Shown piece by piece: positions 9,750-20,299 of a stretch of 64,000 bases of DNA. This DNA is from Tricholoma matsutake. Its lineage: Eukaryota > Basidiomycota > Agaricomycetes > Agaricales > Tricholomataceae. The DNA is taken from contig AP026539.1 of assembly GCA_026075535.2 (NCBI GenBank), forward strand, positions 6,448,001 through 6,512,000, in the 5' to 3' direction. The notes beneath the pieces were generated by a model, which saw only the letters and a program-made list of their open reading frames with translations, searched no databases and had not been told where the DNA came from. How positions within the stretch are numbered: the stretch's first letter is position 1; each line of letters begins with the position of its first letter. Both the position numbers and the translations under genes were made by a program.

Positions 9750-11366
9750 TCAGAGGAGTCTGAGGAGAGTACGGAATTTCTCGAATTTGACCCGAGTGAG
9801 CAATTTGGTGAAGATATTGCCGATCATATCATTGGTGGAGCAATAGTTCAATAGGATGTGGCCAGAGGTGATTGTTTGGCAGATGAAGTGAAAATGAACA
9901 TCGATATGCTTCATGCATCCGTGGAATGTGGCATCCTTTGAAAGACAGATGGCGCCCTGGTTGTCACAGAAAAGTGTAGTCGGTACTGTAAAAGTAAAAA
10001 TAGAAGACAATTCCATAAGTAACTTATGAATCCACAAAATGTCCTTCAACATGTGAGTTAACGCGACATATTCAGCTTTGGTGCTGGAAAGTGTAACGAT
10101 GGGTTGCTTCTTGCTGCTCCAAGTTACAGCACCGATACCTAGAAAATAAACGAATCCAGAGATGGAATGGCGATGCATATGGGAAGCCCAGTCAGCATCA
10201 GAATAGCCCGTGATTTTGGAGTGATTTCCTCCAAGTACAAGCTTGAGATCTTTAGTGCCAGAAAGATAACGGAATATGCAAGTGACGGCGGTGAGGTGAG
10301 TTGTTCTAGGTGACTCAAGGTATTGAGAGAGTGTCGAGATGGTGAATGCAATGTCGGGGCATGTCATGACAGTAGCATACATTAAGCAACCAATCATTTC
10401 TTGGTATTTGGTTTTCTCGGCAGGTGAGTCAAGGCTGAGGTTGATGCCAGGCTCCATGGGGGTGACCATAGTATGGGTGTCCTGGAGACCAAATTGAATG
10501 AGAATTTGTTTGATGTAAGCCTGTTGACCTAATGAAATAGTTTTAGCTTCGATATCGTGCATGATGCTAACACTGAGAAGCCAGTTGATGTCACCAAGAT
10601 CAACGATCTCGAAGTGCTCATTGAGCTGCTCCTTGATCAGATTTGACGAGTTTGTTGAGTCAGCAATAATGGTGAAATCGTCGGTGGCAGCAGCAATGAT
10701 TGTGTATTTGCTACCACTGAATTTATAGAAAATGGCTTCATCTGCAACCAAAACCAAGTAGCTGAGCATTAATAGAATTCGTTTCACGTTTGTGTACCAA
10801 TTGTGAGCTCCTTGTTTTGTTCCATACATGGGCGTGAGAAGTTTGCAAACAACTTCATGTTTCTTAGCAAGTTCCAGAGGTAGTTTCCAGTATTGCTCAT
10901 AAAGTGGCAGGAGTTTCATATAAAGGTCAACACCACCTTGGAGACATGCATTGAGGTAAGCATTCTTGGCATCCACTTGAATAATGATGGAATTGTGGCA
11001 TGCTCCAAAAGATAAGAGAATGCGGAGGGATGTGGCTCTAATGGTGGGAGCAAACATTTCAGTGTAATCAACACTGAGTTGTTGCTTGAATCCTTTTGCG
11101 ACAAGTTGAGCTTTGTGGCAGATGACTCGGCCTTCAGAGTCACACTTACAATGGAATACGTAGCGGCTAGGAATAATGTTGACGCCAGGCAGCGGGACAA
11201 CGAGCTCCCAGGTATTCAACTTCTCAATTTGGAAAAGCTCCGCCTTGATCGCTGCTGACCAATCATCATGTTCAGCACCCTTCAGCACCTCTTCAAGTGA
11301 TGGTTCATCCTCGCTCGCTAGCACTGCTGACTCCATCACCTCTGTAAACCACTCCTTCTTGCTCAT
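9750..11366 (-). CDS. Copia 1 Pol C-terminal part: reverse transcriptase and RNase H
   Basis: A 538-residue open frame. The N-terminal third begins the RVT_2-type reverse transcriptase (DAKNAYLNA motif near 10,950); the catalytic motif reads ATDD (near 10,680) where most Copia elements have YVDD. The C-terminal third is RNase H with DADW, the SST-AEY region and CDNQ, followed by the usual HFHFI / FTK tail. Synthesis of element cDNA in cytoplasmic particles is the family role. The first residue is only the first Met after an upstream break; the true polyprotein continued from the integrase. One RNase H position reads STKAEY where the family normally has STEAEY. Confidence 0.9.
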   Translation of the reverse strand: MSKKEWFTEVMESAVLASEDEPSLEEVLKGAEHDDWSAAIKAELFQIEKLNTWELVVPLPGVNIIPSRYVFHCKCDSEGRVICHKAQLVAKGFKQQLSVDYTEMFAPTIRATSLRILLSFGACHNSIIIQVDAKNAYLNACLQGGVDLYMKLLPLYEQYWKLPLELAKKHEVVCKLLTPMYGTKQGAHNWYTNVKRILLMLSYLVLVADEAIFYKFSGSKYTIIAAATDDFTIIADSTNSSNLIKEQLNEHFEIVDLGDINWLLSVSIMHDIEAKTISLGQQAYIKQILIQFGLQDTHTMVTPMEPGINLSLDSPAEKTKYQEMIGCLMYATVMTCPDIAFTISTLSQYLESPRTTHLTAVTCIFRYLSGTKDLKLVLGGNHSKITGYSDADWASHMHRHSISGFVYFLGIGAVTWSSKKQPIVTLSSTKAEYVALTHMLKDILWIHKLLMELSSIFTFTVPTTLFCDNQGAICLSKDATFHGCMKHIDVHFHFICQTITSGHILLNYCSTNDMIGNIFTKLLTRVKFEKFRTLLRLL

Positions 11367-13404
11367 ATTGAGCTCTACTCCCCCTGGTTCAAGGTGTCCA
11401 TCATTGTCAACAACCAGAGCACCTTCAATCGTGTTGGCAGTGCTACATGAGGTGGCAACTTGGTTGCACTTCCCATGACCATATTGGGCTTTGTTGACTG
11501 GTGTGAGACCTGCGAGGGAGTTTCATTGTGTGGTTCTTTGATGTGGGGGAGCTATAGGTGCATTGGATGGAGTTTGCGAGGTTTCTGGACTAACACTGGG
11601 TGTTGCTGGCAGATTTTTGCCCATGTTATCAACACTTTCAGGTTCTGGATCCTTGGGGGTATTTTCGTTGGGTGTGGATGAGTTATCAGAGTTGTTGGGA
11701 GTCTGGGAAGTGTCAGATTTGGTAAATACATCCTCCACTGCCTCAATCGACACTTCATCAGGCTGCAAAGCCTGATTTCTGTCAGTGTACACATCCCTTT
11801 CAATACTGACCTGTTGTTTCTTAGGCCAATATATACAAAAACCTTTCGATTCATCATCATAACCCATGAAATGAGCTTTGTCAGCTCGTGGATCCATAGG
11901 GCACAGCATGGGTAACCCTCGGGTATATTTTCTTATACCCCTACCCATACCCATGGTTATTCATGGGTATTGATATTTTTCATTATATTTGATAGGAAAA
12001 GATGTTTGCATCTTCTCATGGGGGGTAAACCCACGAGTCATGTCACTGTGACTCGTAGGTTTTCCTGCGATATGTCATCAAAAAGTACCCCTGCATTTTT
12101 TACTGTTATTTTTCATGATATTTGATAGAAATTTGCTGAAAAAGATGTTTGCATCTCATCACAGGGGTTTTCCCATGATATGTCATTAAAAAGTCGAAAT
12201 CTCAACACAGATGATCACTCACCTGACCAAAATCTGGGTACCAGCATACCCGCACATACCCGTAACACCGTGGAAAAGGGTACGGTGTTGCCCGGGTATG
12301 GCAATCCCATACCCATACCCGTACCCGTGCATACCTGTGACCAGAAACACATGGTGTTATCCATACCCATGCTGTGCCCTATGGATCCAATTTCCCTGCA
12401 TTAAGCTGTTTCACCCAGACTGTCGTGCCCCATTCTATTAGCTGCAACAAGTCCAGTTTCTCCCCTGTTGCAACTTCATGAGGAGTTTTCAGCTCAGATA
12501 GTCCACATGTTGGTGTGTGGTTATGCAACCATACATTGTGACAAACTGCTTCAGCCCACAAGAATGGAGGTAGGCCTGCAGTGATCATCATTGCATGGGC
12601 GTCATTGAGATGGGTTCAGTTTTCCTGTTCGATCGCGCCGTTAGATGCTGGGGAGTCATGGACAGTGAGGTGGCAAACAGTTCCAGCATTTTCAAGGTGT
12701 TTGTTAAACTCCTTGCTCGTCAACTCGCCTGCACGGTCAGATCCAAATATCTTGATTCATGCACTGCACTGAACTAACACCCAAGACTCATATTTCTTAT
12801 AGTTAGTAAATGCATTGGATTTTGCCTTCAAGAAGTAAGCTTTCTCCTCGTGGCTGGACAGATCTTTCAATAGGAAGTAATACTTCTTCCTGCCTAGCGA
12901 TTTGACTCTGGCTGGTCCCCACAACTCTGAGATGACTTTCTCCCCATACCTTGTGTACACCGTCTTGCTTTTCTTTGGAAACGGCTTCCTATCCGCTTTA
13001 GCCTTGATACAGGCTTCGCAGAATTCAGGTTTCGAGTCAAGATCAACTTCGATCCTGGTAACCATCCCCTGCTTCACCATCCTGCATAAGTCATCATGAT
13101 TTATGTGCCCCATTTTGTGATGGAGTTCACTGATTGACATAAGCTTTGATGAAGAGTTTGTGGAAGGTGTGGAAGATGGGTCAAACAAGCTACTGACATG
13201 GTAAAGCCCTTGAACAAGTGGAATATGACCAATAATGCTCAATTTTGGGCTATGAATGACGCAAGATCCATTCTTGATGCTCAGAGAGAATCTGGCCTGG
13301 TCGACACAGGAGATGGACATTAAGGTGAATGCCATGTGAGGTGAGTAGTAAATGTTCTTGAGCATTATTGGAGTCGATTTCTGATCTCCGTTAGGTAGCT
13401 CAAC
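11367..13404 (-). pseudogene. Copia 1 integrase and Pol linker, interrupted
   Basis: Fragments in element order: a GAG-pre-integrase segment with an HHKMGHINH...CEACIKAK zinc motif (H-H-C-C) at about 12,950-13,150; an integrase core piece (SELWGPARV, about 12,900); a C-terminal piece with LWAEAVCHNVWLHN (12,380-12,590); and the linker to RT (11,370-11,896). The frame is broken by stops near 12,590-12,760 and by the MITE at 11897-12381. Removing the MITE and one target duplication rejoins VKQLNAGKLDP to RADKAHFMGY in frame, so that insertion came after a working frame existed. Confidence 0.85.
11897..12381. mobile_element. hAT-type MITE (485 bp) inside Copia 1
   Basis: Inverted termini TAGGGCACAGCATGGGTA / TACCCATGCTGTGCCCTA, flanked by the 8 bp duplication TGGATCCA (11889-11896 and 12382-12389). 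The 8 bp duplication and TAGGG ends point to the hAT superfamily. Subterminal GGGTAT/ATACCC words are frequent. The interior holds two partly duplicated units (GATGTTTGCATCT near 12,000 and 12,143; ATATGTCAT-AAAAAGT near 12,070 and 12,177). No coding capacity. Confidence 0.92.
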
Positions 13405-13405
13405 C

Positions 13406-14018
13406 TATTGAACTCTTCTTATGACACTCTCTGCTACTGGTCACAAATCAGGGAAGAAGCTGACCAGCTCAAATCTCATCTGGCATCTCACAGAAGAAGC
13501 AAATTCAATTGTGCTTGAGGACTCTATCAATAAGTCCAACACCACAATGATGGCAGCTAGGTTGAAGTCCAAGGATGGAAAGGGTAAAGGGAAACTGAAG
13601 GCAAAAGCTAAAGCTCATTGCTTGAACTCTAATTGCAATAAGGATGGTCATGTGATTGACCAGTGCTTCGCGAAAGGGGGAGGAAAGGAGAAGGAAGCAC
13701 CTGAGTGGTTTAAGAAACAGGCTGCAAGGAAAGCAGCATCAGTGAGTGCGCATGTCGCTGACAATGTCAAGAAAGATGAAGACAAAAACTATGCTATGCT
13801 CACCTACAGTATCCCTGATGACCCCAGCGCTCTCATTGTCACCTCCGACTTCAAATCAGAAGCCCATGCTGCCTCCAGAGTCAATGGCATTATTCTTGAC
13901 AGTGGTGCCAGCTGCCACTTCACTCCTGATCATTCAAAACTCATGAACTACACCAATATTAACCCCGAGCCTATAAGGGCTGCTGATGGACATACCTTTA
14001 TGATTGGTTGGAATGAGT
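13406..14018 (+). pseudogene. Inverted segment of Copia 1: Gag C-terminus, zinc knuckle and protease
   Basis: This 0.6 kb piece reads on the plus strand while its neighbours read minus. It encodes the end of Gag, a CCHC-like knuckle (CLNSNCNKDGHVIDQC), a Lys/Gly-rich linker and the protease active site LDSGASCHF, then stops. In Copia 2 (43444-44826) the same parts lie collinear with the rest, which shows the ancestral orientation. Breakpoints fall within GTAGCTCAACC (about 13,400) and after GCTGCTGATGGACATACC (about 14,000). Confidence 0.9.
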
Positions 14019-14575
14019 GAGAGTGAAGTGCAGATATAGGATACAAATGACTCATCGGTGACTGGACAATTCATCTCGGCGAGTCGTTCCCTGATTTCTG
14101 TCAGTTTTGTGAGGTGCTTGCACATGTCCCCATTCTCGGTGAGCCAGAGAGTTTGAAGCTGGGCAAGGAGGTTTGTCTCATACAATGAGCCTTTGTTGGC
14201 GTGGATGGAGATCACTTTCTTCCAGACGTTGGCCGCACTCATCTCATTCTTGACCTGAAGAAACGTGGACTTGTCAATGGTTTGATAAATGACCTCTCGA
14301 ACGGTTGCCTGCTTGTGCTCATAGGCCTCCTCTTCTTCCTTGTGCTTCTCAACTTCCTCATTGGTCAGTGGAGCAAGGCTATGAGGTTTGTAGAAGGATC
14401 CATTTCATTCCTGTAGTATGACTGGCTTACATGCGGTACCTAAGAGATGCTTCTTCAACCTGGGGCTCTTGGCTGTGAGATTATTGATGATGTGCTCCTG
14501 GTAGGTCAACCAGTTAGAGCTGTCACTTTGAAGCTTCGGGAGCTTCAAAATTTGAGCGTTGGTTGTTGAAGTCAT
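14019..14575 (-). pseudogene. Copia 1 Gag N-terminal part
   Basis: UBN2/gag-type capsid domain. It starts at an ATG near 14,575 (MTSTTNAQILKLPKL), with the SNWLTYQEHI motif, then KGSLYETNLLAQL and DESFVSYICTSL. One or more stops interrupt it near 14,240-14,400. The C-terminus is cut off by the inversion at 14,018. Confidence 0.8.
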
Positions 14576-14591
14576 GCTGTAGGTGTTGTCA

Positions 14592-14603
14592 GGGCCCATA
14601 ACC
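14592..14603 (-). promoter_or_regulatory. Primer-binding site of Copia 1
   Basis: GGTTATGGGCCC directly follows the 5' LTR in element orientation. It is complementary to GGGCCCAUAACC, the conserved anticodon arm of eukaryotic initiator tRNA-Met, and so suggests half-tRNA priming as in Drosophila copia. Confidence 0.8.
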
Positions 14604-14922
14604 TGTAGAATGCAGGGACTGGAAGTGAAACTAGAAAGATAATGGAGGAACCTCAGTGAATGGTAAATCACTAAGTATATTGAGTAGTAGTACCTAGAAA
14701 GATAACAGAGGACTACTACAAGATAAGCAAGAGTATAACAAAGTAAAGTAAAAGAGACTTACACCTCAGTGAATGGTAAATCACTGAGGTGGGGAACTAC
14801 GACTATGAGCTTTACATAGTGTCAAAGATAGGAGTAGTTAATCAAGAAATGATATGAGGTAGTGAATAACAAATGACTACTGGGTATGATGGGGATCACA
14901 TGGAGGGCTCGATATTACAACA
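14604..14922 (-). repeat. 5' LTR of Copia 1
   Basis: 319 bp, differing from the 3' copy at only a handful of positions (for example GAACACAGG against GAATGCAGG), so the insertion is recent relative to the other elements here. Confidence 0.93.
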
Positions 14923-14927
14923 CAAGC

Positions 14928-16049
14928 ATACACAAACAGTAGCCTAAATGGTATAACCATCTATATACTGTTTAATAAACAGTATATACACAGTTAAAAT
15001 ATTAGTATTTGACAAAAGTGTTGGAGGTTTTGATTGAGCTAACTAACTTCCCATGAAGTGAGGGGCTACAAAAGTAATTAATGATAGAAACAAAAAAACC
15101 TTGCATTTTTTCAGGGGAGGCTACCCTGCAAGCAGTTGCTCACAGAGGTGGTTGGATGAGCTGCTTCCATGTCTCTTGTCCCCATTGTCCCTGTCCTCAT
15201 GTGTCACCCTGGTTTGTTTCCCCCCACCATTCATGGTTTGTCCCCTTCATTCATTGTTGTCACCATCCATGTTGTTCCCATCTTTGTCCTCCCTGACATT
15301 GTCTGGTCCCTGCCTTGGTCCTGGATGTCTTGATTGTTGTTGTCCTTGTTGTCCTCATGGTCCATGGTCACCTGGTGAACAGGGGCTGGCAGTGGTGGGT
15401 GTTAGGCTATAGATGGTGGGATCATGGTTTACCATCTGGAAGCTGTCCCCTCCCCTCCCTGTTGCTCCCCATTTCCACTCCATGAGCAGTTGCTTGCTGC
15501 TGTGGTGATGGTGGTGATGGTGGTAGTGGTGGCCATGTGGTCCTGCTTGTTGTTGTCTTCCTGTTATTTTCCACAACATCAGTTCATTGGGGCATTGGGC
15601 TCATCCTGGTCCTGTCCTCTTTGCCCTGGTGGTTGTCCTTGTCCTCTTCATTGTTGACATCCTCTCTGTCATCATCATCATTTTCATCTGCTGTCTCCAT
15701 CATTATCAGGTAATGGTGGTGGGTGCTGGGTTTGTGGTTGATCTGGGGATGGGGTATGAGTTGGGGTGGGTGTACCTGGCAGATATCCCACTCCTTGGGT
15801 CTCCCAACTCTCCTATGCCCAAATGAGAGCCTCACATGCCATTTGGATTCCTGCTACACTAGTAGTGGGTTTTGTGGTACTACAGGCTCATTTTTCACCT
15901 TTCCATCTCTCACCAGATTTTGTCATCTCATGACCTAGTTAGTTATTGCCATCATCACTCCAAAACTGCCCTTGAATGATTTTACAGTCTCATGATTTTC
16001 ATTTGTCATCTTATGTTTGAGACCCTGTGTCTGCAATGTCCCCTTTTCC
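14928..16049. mobile_element. CpG-poor relative of the GC-cored element family (left part)
   Basis: Starts with an AT-rich palindrome-like block (TATATACTGTTTAATAAACAGTATATAC split across 14,965-14,995) and continues with a low-complexity core (15,110-15,830) of GTCCCCATTGTCCCTGTCCTC and TGGTGATGG words. Read on the minus strand, CATTTCCACTCCATGAGCAG matches GAGCGACTGCTCG-GGGGTGGAAATGGG of the 4.3-4.9 kb element with CpG sites lost. The Gypsy 1 insertion splits the locus; the other half resumes at 22,292. No gene is supported. Confidence 0.5.
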
Positions 16050-16442
16050 TGTTAAGGCGACACCCACTATCTGCTAGCTAAGACTGTGCGGGTTCTCTCT
16101 ACAAGAAGGGGGCGGGATGCACGCGCATGATGGGGAAACTGATGGTTTTGATGTGAGGGGTCATTAATAGATGAGTTTGTTGAGAAAGGTGTTTCACACC
16201 ACAAGTGTAGGTGGAATACCTAAGAGAACACAACTGTGGTCCCCTAGGTGTATATTTAGGGTTTATATACTATGTTACATATATTGTACATTGTTGTTAC
16301 CGACATGCTTGTACATGTGCATACATATTGATGCATGCAAAATAAAATTCTCATGCTATCAAAGTGTAGCATCATTTGGTGTAATGTAGTATATAATAAA
16401 ATAAAATGAAATTTTATTAGGCAATGGGGCTGTTTCCTAACA
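16050..16442 (-). repeat. 3' LTR of Gypsy 1
   Basis: 393 bp, matching 21891-22291 with a few dozen differences and an 8 bp length difference, which indicates an older insertion than Copia 1. Confidence 0.93.
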
Positions 16443-16453
16443 TTACCCCCCTT

Positions 16454-16969
16454 TTATGCCTTGACTTCCAGGTGAGAAAATATTGTATCTGTCTCCTCCA
16501 TGAAATTTTGGTAAGGCCAGAATTTCATCCTCTTATACACCATTCTTGCAATGTGACACAGAGCATTTGGATTACGTTTAAAGAATTGGGCAATCACATT
16601 ATGTGCTCGCTTACAATTCTCTTCATGTTCCCACAAATTATTTTTGTTGGTATAGTTCTTCCACTTTATTAAGAACTCCAATTTATTCCGTCGAAGATGT
16701 GAGTCTAGAATTTCTTCAACTATATATTCTGGAGCACCTTCTACTATTATTGGAGGTTGTGGAGTGGTTTGTTGGCCAGGAATAGTGGGTGGGTGGTAGG
16801 GGCGTAGGCAGGAAATGTTAATCTTGGGATCAATTTTGAATGATCGGGGTAATTTTAGCACTACCACATTAGGCGAAATTACTTTAGAGATTGTGTATGG
16901 GCCAACTTGTTTCTCCATAAGTTCCCTAGAAGGTTGTGGAATATTTAGCTTGGTACTTAGCCATACCAA
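16454..16969 (-). pseudogene. Gypsy 1 integrase C-terminus with chromodomain
   Basis: The segment begins after a TGA at 17000-17002 (HT-stop-APTPEYNVGDLVWLST) and carries the GPY-like region (GPYTISKVI) and then a chromodomain (EYIVEEILDSH, LIKWKNYTNKNNLWEHEEN). Chromodomains in this position direct integration to marked chromatin in related elements; here that is family knowledge, not something the sequence shows. Confidence 0.88.
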
Positions 16970-16999
16970 GTCACCAACATTGTACTCTGGAGTGGGAGC

Positions 17000-17854
17000 T
17001 CAAGTATGATCCATGTGTTGCATCATGTCATCACGTGCTTTCATCAATGCCGCCTCCACTTCTTCTTGTACCTTTTGCATCTTAGATACAAAGTCTTCTA
17101 CTAATTGTACCTTAATTTCCCTTTGGGGTTCTATTCCCATGCGGGGATGATACCCATAATTAGCAAAGAAGGGTGACATGTGAGTAGCTGAATGGAACTT
17201 ATTATTGTGGGAAAATTCGGCAATTGCCAACCATTTGGGCCAGTCAGTTTGTCAGTAGTTGACAAACATACGTAGGTGCTGCTCCAACTCCTGGTTCATT
17301 CTCTCTGTCTGCCCATCAGTTTGCGGGTGATATGCTGTAGATAATTTAGTTTGAATCCCCAATACATTGTTTAGTTCTCGCATAAATGCAGAAGCAAATT
17401 GTGGTCTGCGATTGGAGATAATGGTATCGGGTAATCCATGTAACTGCCATACCTGATTTAGATAGAGGTGTGCCAAGCCCAATGGTGAGGTTTCTGTAGA
17501 AGTAGGAATAATATGGACCTCCTTCATGAAGCAGTCACATACTACAAATATTGCATTGTACCCTTGAGCCTTGGGTAATCTGGTGATGAAATCCACAGAT
17601 ATATCTCGCCATGGCGCTTTAGGTATAGGATTCGGCATTAATTTCCCTGCAGGTTTCTCTGGAAATTTCTTCCCCCTCATGCATGTATCACATCCATCCA
17701 CATACCCCAACCCATATTTAGAAATTCTGGGCCACCAATAATTTCTCATTACTAATTCCAACGTCTTCCATCTTTCTGGGTGTCCGGCAGTCGGCCTATT
17801 ATGATGTAACTGGACAATCTCCCTTTGCAAATCCTGATCCCTCGGTACATACAC
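17000..17854 (-). pseudogene. Gypsy 1 integrase core
   Basis: H-H-C-C zinc module (HHNRPTAGH ... GCDTCMRGK, about 17,670-17,800), then the catalytic core with VDFITRLPKAQGYNAIFVVCDCF, NRRPQFAS and ELNNVLGIQTKLSTAYHPQTDGQTERMNQELEQ. A TGA at 17252-17254 interrupts VNY-stop-QTDW, where the family has Arg. Confidence 0.9.
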
Positions 17855-17860
17855 CTTTCC

Positions 17861-19279
17861 TCAAAATAACACCAATCCTTGTTCCTCAGCCCATTCATCT
17901 CCTTTGATATTACCTTTCTTCTCTCCCTTCAGAGCTTTCATGGGTTCCACTACTTCATCATCCATTTCTGAACATTGTCTAATTTTAGACAACATTTCCA
18001 TTTCTGAGCTATCTATTAATAGATGCCCTTGATGCATAGTGCAAATGCAAAAGTATTTGGGTTTGAGTAAGGTAACATTCTTATTGTCCTCCTCCACCCC
18101 CCTTTTGTGATCAATACATCTGGATAATGCATCTGCTTTCCTCATTAAGCTTCCAACTTTGTGGACCAAGTGAAAATTGAAATGCGATAGGAATAATGCC
18201 CAACACACTTGCTGGTGGTTAACCTTTTTAGCGGACATGAAGTATTGCAGATTTTGATGATCCATCCAGATCTCAATCTGATGCATACATCCCTCCAAAT
18301 AATGTCTCCATGCCTCCAATGCTCAGATTATTCCCAACATCTCTTTGTCATGCACATCATAATTCCTTTCCACATCATTCAACCCTTGGGACAAATATGC
18401 ACAAGGATGCCATTTGTCATCTTTGCACAGCATTGATAATACTGCTCCAGTAGCAAAGTCGGATGCATCTGATTCCACTCATAAGGGACGCGTGAAGTCT
18501 ACTGGGGCTAATATTGGTCCCTCCACAAACTTCCTCTTCAACTCCTCAAACACTGTCTGCTGCTGTTCTCCCCACCTCCATACTACTCCCTTTTGCATAA
18601 GGTTATGTAAGGGTGTGGCAATTTTGGAAAAATTATGCACAAAGTGGCGATAATAATTTGCGAGTCCCAAGAAGGCTTGAACCTCCTTGACATGGGTGGG
18701 CACAGACCAATTAGTGATCACCTGTATCTTGATCAGATCCATTTTGATCCTGTCAGGGCCAATCAATAATCCTAGGAACTCAATCTCACTTGCCCTGGAC
18801 ACACACTTCTCCAGTTTCAAAAATAGATCATTCTCCACTAACCTCCATAGCACCTCCTGCACTATCGCTTCATGATTTTGTTCATCCTCCATGAATATCA
18901 GAATGTCATCAATGAATATTATTACCACACCTTTGTCTATTATGTCCTTGAAAATATTGTTCATCATATTTTGGAAAGTCGGGGGACTATTGGTCATCCT
19001 GAAAAACATGACAAGTGGCTTGAAGGATCCTTGATGCATGGCAAATGCAGCCTTCCACTCATCTCCTTTCTTTATTCATACATTATTGTATCCCCATTGT
19101 AAATCCAATTTTATAAAGACCTTGGCTTTTCCCACCTTGTCAATTATTTCTGAGATCAATGGCAGGGGGTACACGTTCTTCACTGTCCACTCATTCAGAT
19201 ACCTATAGTCTGTACACATCCTCTTCCTCTGGTCTTTCTTTGGCACAAAGAATATTGGTGACATCTGTGGTGATTTCAA
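17861..19279 (-). pseudogene. Gypsy 1 reverse transcriptase and RNase H
   Basis: RT motifs in order: [45 protein letters not shown], then MFFRMTNSPPTFQNMMN and the catalytic FIDDILIF, followed by LGLANYYRHFV. RNase H is represented by [13 protein letters not shown] and the YLEG-IWMDHQNLQYF region. TGA codons at 17861, 18323, 18479, 19076 and 19283 (plus-strand TCA) replace Arg codons; no other damage is obvious across 1.4 kb. Confidence 0.9.
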
Positions 19280-19429
19280 AGGTCATATGTATCCTTTGTG
19301 CAATTGCTCATTTAGAAATGCATCAACTTCTTCTTGTTCCATCAGAGATAATGGATATACCTTCGACTTCTTTGGCACAAATTCTGGCTTCATCTCAATT
19401 GCATGATCCCATGGATTCTGTGCTGGCAT

Positions 19430-20275
19430 TCACTCAGACTCCTTCTTCTGAAAGACTGACAGATATTCATGATATGCTTTTGGTACCCACTCCTCCACTG
19501 GCTTCTCCACCTTCACAATATTCTTGTCCCATGACTGTCCTCCATGAATTGCTCTAAAGGTTTGCCTCTGCTCTTCCTTTTTGATCATGATCAGAACTTC
19601 CCCATTTGGCATTTCCTCACCCTCCACTTCCTCCATTGTAACAGAATACCTCCTTGGACATTCTTTCTCTTTCTCTTTCCTTTTCTCCTTCTTCATCTTG
19701 CTCCCATACACATTACATTACTTAGGGCAATGAGTCATTTGTACTTTCCCAGTTTTCCAATCAATTTTGGGATTATGCTTCTGTAACCATGGACATCCTA
19801 TTATTAGATTGGTTTTCCCAAGATTGCACACTTCAAATATGGCTCATTCCTGATGCTCCTAATACTTTAGTACCATGGTCACCTCCTCCTTGATAGTTCC
19901 TCCACGATTAACTGTTCCATCAATATTGTACACCATTATAGGTTGCGCCAGCTTGCATGTGCTAATACCGTTTCCGGTAATTAAGGACCAATTAATGAAT
20001 AATCCTGTAGCACCACTATCAAGCAATGCTTTCACATCAATTGCTGCATGCGTGTCCACTGTCTTCAATCCCACAGTCAAGGTGATTTTGGGTTCTATTT
20101 GCGCAGAGTGAATAAAGAATTTAGGGGTTTTTGGAAATAGTGCTTGGCAACTTTCTTTGTCACATGATTCACAACAGTTGTACTCCTCCTCAATTTCCTT
20201 TTCTGATTTGCTCTGGGTTTCCTCGGATACTAATATGTTGTAATGATTCTGGGTCACCAATGGGGAAACCTTCAC
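19430..20275 (-). pseudogene. Gypsy 1 protease and protease-RT linker
   Basis: Retropepsin-like domain with active site LLDSGATGLFIN near 20,000-20,030, then IIGCPWLQKHNPKIDW. A Lys/Glu-rich linker (19,430-19,711) leads to the reverse transcriptase. TGA, TAG and TAA codons interrupt the linker. Confidence 0.8.
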
Positions 20276-20299
20276 TGGGACTCTTACACCAAATTCTTC

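Larger units (their letters stand above)
9407..14922 (-). mobile_element. Ty1/Copia LTR retrotransposon 1
   Basis: A 5.5 kb Copia-type element on the minus strand. Two 319 bp LTRs (9407-9725, 14604-14922) are nearly identical, and CAAGC occurs on both sides (9402-9406, 14923-14927) as a 5 bp target duplication. In element order (right to left) it holds gag, a zinc knuckle and protease segment that is inverted, integrase, and reverse transcriptase/RNase H: the Copia order. A 485 bp MITE sits between integrase and RT. The RT/RNase H frame is intact but the rest is broken, so the element cannot act autonomously as it stands. Confidence 0.95.
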
